Shown here piece after piece: positions 5,457 through 9,247 of a DNA stretch of 9,247 nucleotides. The position numbers were made by a program, and so were the translations under genes. Source of the stretch: an uncultured Spirochaetaceae bacterium (GTDB lineage: Bacteria; Spirochaetota; Spirochaetia; Treponematales; Treponemataceae); NCBI GenBank assembly GCA_902766345.1, contig CACXDK010000036.1, positions 1 to 9,247 of the forward strand. Direction: 5' to 3'. Positions within the stretch are counted from its first letter, which is position 1. The number at the start of each line of letters is the position of its first letter. The notes under the pieces were generated by a model, which saw only the letters and a list, made by a program, of their open reading frames with translations, made no database searches and was not told the DNA's origin.

Positions 5457-6753
5457 TTTTTTCCTCCCGTATAAAATGGATAATCTGACTTAGCGGTATT
5501 CGAGAAGGACAAACACTATTACATAAACCACACTGAGAACATAATTGCATTGCAGCGGCCAAAGATGCATCAATACCTTCTTTATACAAAACAGGGTAAG
5601 ACATAAGATCTGGATACAGCTGTTCAGGACAGATACGGCGACATTTGCCACACCGAATACATGGTGCGTAAGCCTGATTGTACAACTTTGATTTAGGAAC
5701 AAACATTACAGACTTAACAGATTTTGTTATAGGGACTTCGGAGTCATCAACTTCAGTACCTACAATCATACCGTTCAGAACAATTTTTGCAGGCATTGCA
5801 TTAAAGCCACCACACTGCACAGCTAGATTTTCAACAGAAGTTCCAATTTTTACCCTAAATACCCCAGAAGAAGTAAGACTTTCACCTGAAACATGAATAA
5901 ACCTTTCTGTTACAGGTTTACCAAGAACAACAGCTTCATAAACAGAATAAAGCGTTTCTGGATCAACAAAGATAGACTTTGCATTAATATCTTCAAAAAG
6001 TCCCATCTGTGTGTTTTTTGCAAATTTCTTTACCAAAGGTATTATTGTCTGAACAAAACCGCATGGATATTTTTTAGTATCCACATCAACATTAAGTACG
6101 GCATAATCACGAACAACATCATTGTTTATTGTTACGCCACCTTTCTTAGGTAAAAGGAAAATAATTCCATGAGCTTTCAAAACCCTTGCAATAATTGCAG
6201 CACCTTCTAGAACTTCCCTTGTAAAGCAACTTGCGACAAAATAATCCGTCATGCGACTAGGATCTTCATCATACATTCGTACAACAAGATATCTTCCATT
6301 TTTAATCTTGCAAGTCAGAATCTGCTCTACCAGAGATTGTTCACCGTTAAAAGTGTTTACAACTCCTTTAGAAAGCATCAGTTTAAGAATTTCTTCATCA
6401 GAATATAACTTCCAGTCTACAGGAACAAATTTCTTTCCGGTATATGAAAATGAACCAGAAAATTTTATTTTTACAGCTTCTCCAATTCTACCATCTGGCA
6501 ACATACAGTGAAGTTCTTCAACAACAGTTCCAGGCAAAGGTGAATTAATGGCAGAATCAACATGATTATCAGCCTTTACGGGAACAGCAAGAAGCTGACC
6601 TTCCCTAACCGTATCGCCAACACTTATTACACACTTATATTTGTTATGTGAAATATGGTTGACTGGAACTACGACACTCTGCGGTAAAAAAGCATTTACC
6701 GATTCAGAGAAATCTTTTTCATCCACTTTTACAAAATTAGCTATAGATTTCAT
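5446..6753 (-). CDS. rnfC: RnfC-like subunit with two 4Fe-4S motifs but a degenerate flavin/NADH site
   Basis: The 435-residue peripheral protein matches RnfC in order: a barrel-like N-terminal part with VVVPVNHISHNK (27-38), VGDTVREGQLLAVP (45-58) and SPLPGTVVE (71-79); a middle Rossmann-like part (about 118-285) with VVLGKPVTERFIHVSG (275-290); the IGTSVENLAVQCGG element (303-316); and two C-terminal motifs, CIRCGKCRRICP (Cys365, 368, 371, 375) and CSQCGLCNSVCP (Cys405, 408, 411, 415), each able to bind a 4Fe-4S cluster. RnfC normally takes electrons at its flavin/NADH site and passes them to the membrane part. The N-terminal GG-x-HPP is absent. The GIVGLGGAGFPT loop reads GVVNTFNGEQS (130-140), the NGAECEP region reads RMYDEDP (159-165), and YPxGGEKQL becomes YPCGFVQT (229-236). 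The start overlaps the upstream stop as ATGA. The family call is firm; NADH oxidation is doubtful. Confidence 0.88.
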   Translation of the reverse strand: MKSIANFVKVDEKDFSESVNAFLPQSVVVPVNHISHNKYKCVISVGDTVREGQLLAVPVKADNHVDSAINSPLPGTVVEELHCMLPDGRIGEAVKIKFSGSFSYTGKKFVPVDWKLYSDEEILKLMLSKGVVNTFNGEQSLVEQILTCKIKNGRYLVVRMYDEDPSRMTDYFVASCFTREVLEGAAIIARVLKAHGIIFLLPKKGGVTINNDVVRDYAVLNVDVDTKKYPCGFVQTIIPLVKKFAKNTQMGLFEDINAKSIFVDPETLYSVYEAVVLGKPVTERFIHVSGESLTSSGVFRVKIGTSVENLAVQCGGFNAMPAKIVLNGMIVGTEVDDSEVPITKSVKSVMFVPKSKLYNQAYAPCIRCGKCRRICPEQLYPDLMSYPVLYKEGIDASLAAAMQLCSQCGLCNSVCPSRIPLSQIIHFIREEKNEN

Positions 6754-8162
6754 ATTCTACGTTCCACCCCATAGTAGTATGATAAAGACAAAGTTAAAGG
6801 CACAATAAGTGCCACAAGAAGCATTATAAGATTAAAAACATCACTGCCAGACTGTACAGGCTGCTTTGAAAGCGAGTATGCAACAGAACTGTTATGATCC
6901 TGTAATTTCATCAACAGTTCAACCGCAGGATAATCAAGAGTTTCCAAATCTTTTTCTAGCTGTTTTTTAAAATCATTATTAAAAGTATATACGGCAGAAT
7001 CTTTTTCCTGAATACTATTTTCTTTCTGTACAAAATCACTGAAATGTATGCTTGCTCCTTCTGGAACAGTCTCCGGATACTCATAATTAACAGAACGATA
7101 AGGATATGTAATTGTATTCCATGCCCATACGAAATAGTTATTTATGCCTGGCAGAAAAACAGAATTTTCATTTGATTCTTTATTAGTAACAGGTACAGGT
7201 AATTCAATACCAGCTATATTAGTCTTAGGTAAAAACTTTGCAGAAAACAAAAATGAAAGAATAAGTATTAAAACAGGAATAGACATAAACAGCATAGCTT
7301 TCATATTTTTATTATTAACAACCGAAACCTGATAGGCACTGAAAATCAAAGAATAATTAAAAGCACTCTGACGATCATTCTGCAAAGAAGCTTCTTTTAA
7401 AATACAAATACTGGCAAAACTTGCACACAATGCTGCAAGAGTAAGTAATATACAACGTTGAGATATACCACATAAAATTATGACAGAAGAGACAAGAAGA
7501 ACATCAATCTCTACATTTCTTAGAATTGCTCGAATATCTGATTTTCTACCCCACATCTTATTTGCAAGATACAATGCGAATAAAAACAGACAACTTCCTG
7601 CTGCAACAGTATAAAACGGCATAGAAAGCGACAGCACTACAAGAAAAAATGCAGGCAGAAAAAAATATCTTTTTTTAACAGAAGCAAGTCCAAGTATAAC
7701 ATACACAGCAGTAGTTATAACAGGAACAATATAAGGAAAAACGGAATCAGAGTCTAACCCTGCTCTTACATGCCAGTTTTTCATAATAGTTTTTAGAGCA
7801 TTACCAGCTTGATGCTCATAGCGGTCAGGAATGTAAAATAAAGCAAAAGAAGATGATTTATCAGTAAAATAACCTAAGCGACGTTCCAAGTAAGAATTAT
7901 AATCTTTTTGAAAAGGTGAAAATGGAGTTACTAAAGGAGACTTCTGTAACGATAAAGCTATTACATCTTTACAGCCAGACTCATAAAGACAATCCAAAAC
8001 GTCACTTTCAGGTACTGATTTATCAACATACAGAACCTTATAATCATTCCATATTCTAGAAACCGGGATTGACCTAAAAATAAAAAGACATAAAACACAT
8101 ACTAAAATCAGAATAAGAAGAGAGACATATTTTACAGGAAAAGAAAATTCAACAGCCTTCAT
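6750..8162 (-). CDS. Unrecognised 470-residue multi-pass membrane protein
   Basis: I do not recognise this protein. Visible layout: a first membrane segment (about 12-31); a domain of some 110 residues (32-140) with a YKVLYVDKSVPESDV start and Cys58/Cys64; a block of about six membrane segments between 142 and 308, with a charged loop at about 257-287; a second soluble domain (about 310-440) with an aromatic stretch NNYFVWAWNTITYPYRSVNY and an acidic, probably helical part (NNDFKKQLEKDLETLDYPAVELLMKL); and a last membrane segment (442-462) with a basic end. Both soluble domains are probably on the same outer side. It starts one base inside the DUF212 gene stop (TAATG), has no clear Shine-Dalgarno, and its stop overlaps the rnfC start as ATGA, so its production appears coupled to both. 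The position suggests an accessory subunit of the Rnf-derived complex. Existence is firm; function is unknown. Confidence 0.85.
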   Translation of the reverse strand: MKAVEFSFPVKYVSLLILILVCVLCLFIFRSIPVSRIWNDYKVLYVDKSVPESDVLDCLYESGCKDVIALSLQKSPLVTPFSPFQKDYNSYLERRLGYFTDKSSSFALFYIPDRYEHQAGNALKTIMKNWHVRAGLDSDSVFPYIVPVITTAVYVILGLASVKKRYFFLPAFFLVVLSLSMPFYTVAAGSCLFLFALYLANKMWGRKSDIRAILRNVEIDVLLVSSVIILCGISQRCILLTLAALCASFASICILKEASLQNDRQSAFNYSLIFSAYQVSVVNNKNMKAMLFMSIPVLILILSFLFSAKFLPKTNIAGIELPVPVTNKESNENSVFLPGINNYFVWAWNTITYPYRSVNYEYPETVPEGASIHFSDFVQKENSIQEKDSAVYTFNNDFKKQLEKDLETLDYPAVELLMKLQDHNSSVAYSLSKQPVQSGSDVFNLIMLLVALIVPLTLSLSYYYGVERRI

Positions 8163-8641
8163 TAGTTAAGCACACAGAATGCAAGACCAATAAAAAAGCC
8201 TAACAGACAGCCAATTACAACCTCTGCTGGAGTATGTCCCTGCACTTCCTTTATAGGTTTAAACTCTAAAATTCCTTTTTCCGCAAGAGTTCTACCAATA
8301 CCATTCAAAATCCTAGCTTGAATGCCATTAGCACGTCGTACACCCACTGCATCACGAATTGTCACAAGAAAAAAGCCAAGAGAAAGGATGAAAACATCAC
8401 TTGATACACCAGAACGATAGCCTATATTAGTACAGAGAGTTGCAACTAAGGCAGAATGACTAGAAGGCATACTGCCAGTCCTCCATAACATAAGTTCAAA
8501 CAGCTCAGAAACGCTGTGAACCTTACCAGAGAACAGTTTTACAAGAGTTTTTATAAGCTGAGCACAAAGCCAACTAAAAATGCAAGATAATAAAACTGGG
8601 TTTGAGAAAAATAATCGTAACTGTTCCCTTGCATTAGCCAT
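8162..8641 (-). CDS. Divergent PAP2 family (DUF212, YuiD-like) membrane protein
   Basis: The protein has 159 residues with three to five hydrophobic segments. Family motifs are clear and in order: WRTGSMPSSHSA (53-64), RDAVGVRRANGIQARILN (96-113) and GHTPAEVVIG (135-144), as in Bacillus subtilis YuiD and plant homologues. The family is related to PAP2 acid phosphatases and keeps the S-x-x-SHS and H-x-P elements, but a substrate is not established. Action on a lipid-linked phosphate in the membrane is a reasonable guess. It is the first gene of the operon. A TATAGT box lies 11 bases before the ATG and no Shine-Dalgarno is visible, so the transcript may be nearly leaderless. The stop shares one base with the next start (TAATG). 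The family call is firm; a link to the Rnf-like genes is only implied by the operon. Confidence 0.92.
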   Translation of the reverse strand: MANAREQLRLFFSNPVLLSCIFSWLCAQLIKTLVKLFSGKVHSVSELFELMLWRTGSMPSSHSALVATLCTNIGYRSGVSSDVFILSLGFFLVTIRDAVGVRRANGIQARILNGIGRTLAEKGILEFKPIKEVQGHTPAEVVIGCLLGFFIGLAFCVLN

Positions 8642-8660
8642 GTTTTTATTTTACTATAAT
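8629..8660 (+). promoter_or_regulatory. Putative promoter of the RluA-family gene
   Basis: A perfect TATAAT stands at 8655-8660, about 50 bases before the ATG at 8712. The -35 side is weak: TTGCAT at 8629-8634 gives a 20-base spacer, and CATTAG at 8632-8637 gives 17. This -10 overlaps the -10 of the divergent operon promoter by four bases, and the -35 candidates fall inside the 5' coding end of the DUF212 gene. Confidence 0.4.
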
Positions 8661-8682
8661 GTAAAGTTTTGTCTAGTAGCAA
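8653..8682 (-). promoter_or_regulatory. Putative promoter of the nine-gene operon
   Basis: On the minus strand, TTGCTA (plus 8677-8682) is followed after 18 bases by TATAGT (plus 8653-8658), a reasonable sigma-70 type pair. A rival reading is TTGTTT with TACATT at 17 bases, just upstream. The -10 lies only 11 bases from the ATG at 8639-8641, implying a leader of about five bases or none. No other gap in the operon is large enough for a conventional intergenic promoter. Confidence 0.45.
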
Positions 8683-8711
8683 ACAATTTTTTTTGGGATT
8701 ATTCTTAAACT

Positions 8712-9247
8712 ATGGATTTTACAGATTATATAGCTGGAACAAACGACAGTGGTAGACGACTCGACAAGATTTTAAAGCACATATTTCAAGACAACCATAA
8801 TACAAATATATATGCAGCCCTGAGAAAAAAGCTTATCAAAGTAAATGGGGCAAAAACAGCCGCTGAATATCAAGTAAATAAAGGCGATGTAATATCAATT
8901 GCAACCATTCTTATTGGGCAGAATAAAACATTTAACAATGAAAAAACTGAAACAAAAATTGCAAACAATCAACATCACTTACAGATAATATTAAAAAACG
9001 AACATATTCTTATCATAAATAAACCCTATGGCATTAACGTACATTCATCAAACTCAAAAGAAAATGATATAGCTTCTATTGTTGCAAATCAATATAAAGA
9101 TACCTCTTCAATAGCTTTTACACCAGCACCACTTCATCGTCTTGATAAGTACACAACAGGTGCTTTGGCAATATCTTTAAGCCATGAAGGTGCCGTATGG
9201 TTTTCGTCTGCAATATCAACTCATGCAATAAAAAAAACTTACATAGG
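8712..9247 (+). CDS. RluA-family 23S rRNA pseudouridine synthase, N-terminal part (3' end outside window)
   Basis: The frame is open from ATG 8712 to the window end, giving 178 residues plus two bases. A stop at 8706-8708 lies in frame just upstream, so this is the first possible ATG. Residues about 14-70 (SGRRLDKILKHIF, LRKKLIKVNG, YQVNKGDVI) form an S4 RNA-binding domain. Then ILIINKPYGINVHS (99-112) and PLHRLDKYTTGALAIS (140-155) are core motifs of the RluA/RluC/RluD family; Asp145 in HRLD is the expected catalytic aspartate. The enzyme converts uridine to pseudouridine in RNA, usually 23S rRNA, in the cytoplasm. S4 domain plus this core suggests the RluC/RluD subgroup, but the target position cannot be fixed. 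There is no obvious Shine-Dalgarno (GGGAT at about 8695-8699 is too far). It is divergent from the operon and probably unrelated in function. Confidence 0.88.
   Translation, partial: MDFTDYIAGTNDSGRRLDKILKHIFQDNHNTNIYAALRKKLIKVNGAKTAAEYQVNKGDVISIATILIGQNKTFNNEKTETKIANNQHHLQIILKNEHILIINKPYGINVHSSNSKENDIASIVANQYKDTSSIAFTPAPLHRLDKYTTGALAISLSHEGAVWFSSAISTHAIKKTYI

Noticed and set aside
421..8641. The degenerate rnf-like genes as decaying pseudogenes
   Set aside because: All nine frames are uninterrupted and tightly coupled, and several have good ribosome sites. The RnfC cysteines are perfectly kept, which is not expected under simple decay.
1..9247. tRNA, rRNA, CRISPR array, insertion sequence or long repeat
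   Set aside because: The window is almost fully coding with no gap above 70 bases. I saw no cloverleaf, spaced direct repeats, transposase motifs or terminal inverted repeats on either strand.

Overview
The window looks chromosomal, AT-rich and densely coding. I infer a host-associated spirochaete of the Treponema type. The basis is base composition, a FemA/B-family gene, and a compact Rnf-like cluster of strongly diverged membrane proteins. This assignment comes from pattern and memory, not from a search.

Layout: (1) Bases 1-404, plus strand, hold the 3' end of a FemA/B-family aminoacyltransferase gene. (2) Bases 421-8641, minus strand, hold nine tightly packed genes. Neighbours overlap by 1-11 bases or are separated by 2-6 bases, so they look like one operon read from right to left. 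In transcription order they encode a divergent PAP2 (DUF212/YuiD-like) membrane protein, an unrecognised 470-residue multi-pass membrane protein, RnfC-, RnfD-, RnfG-, RnfE- and RnfA-like proteins, a 121-residue single-pass protein in the slot where rnfB normally sits, and a 650-residue protein of the GH57 4-alpha-glucanotransferase family. (3) A 70-base divergent promoter region (8642-8711) separates the operon from (4) the 5' part of an RluA-family pseudouridine synthase gene on the plus strand (8712 to the window end).

The notable point is that the operon keeps the canonical rnfCDGEAB order while most cofactor signatures of a working Rnf/Na+-NQR pump cannot be found. RnfC keeps its two 4Fe-4S motifs but lacks the glycine-rich flavin/NADH loop. 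RnfD and RnfG lack the covalent-FMN motifs. RnfE and RnfA lack the in-membrane Fe-S cysteines at the expected places. The RnfB-slot protein has no ferredoxin domain. The last gene is also a likely pseudoenzyme, because both GH57 catalytic acids are substituted. All frames are open, so this is not ordinary gene decay. It suggests an Rnf-derived membrane complex kept for another role, possibly with the 470-residue protein and the dead GH57 protein as partners. The role itself cannot be read from the sequence.
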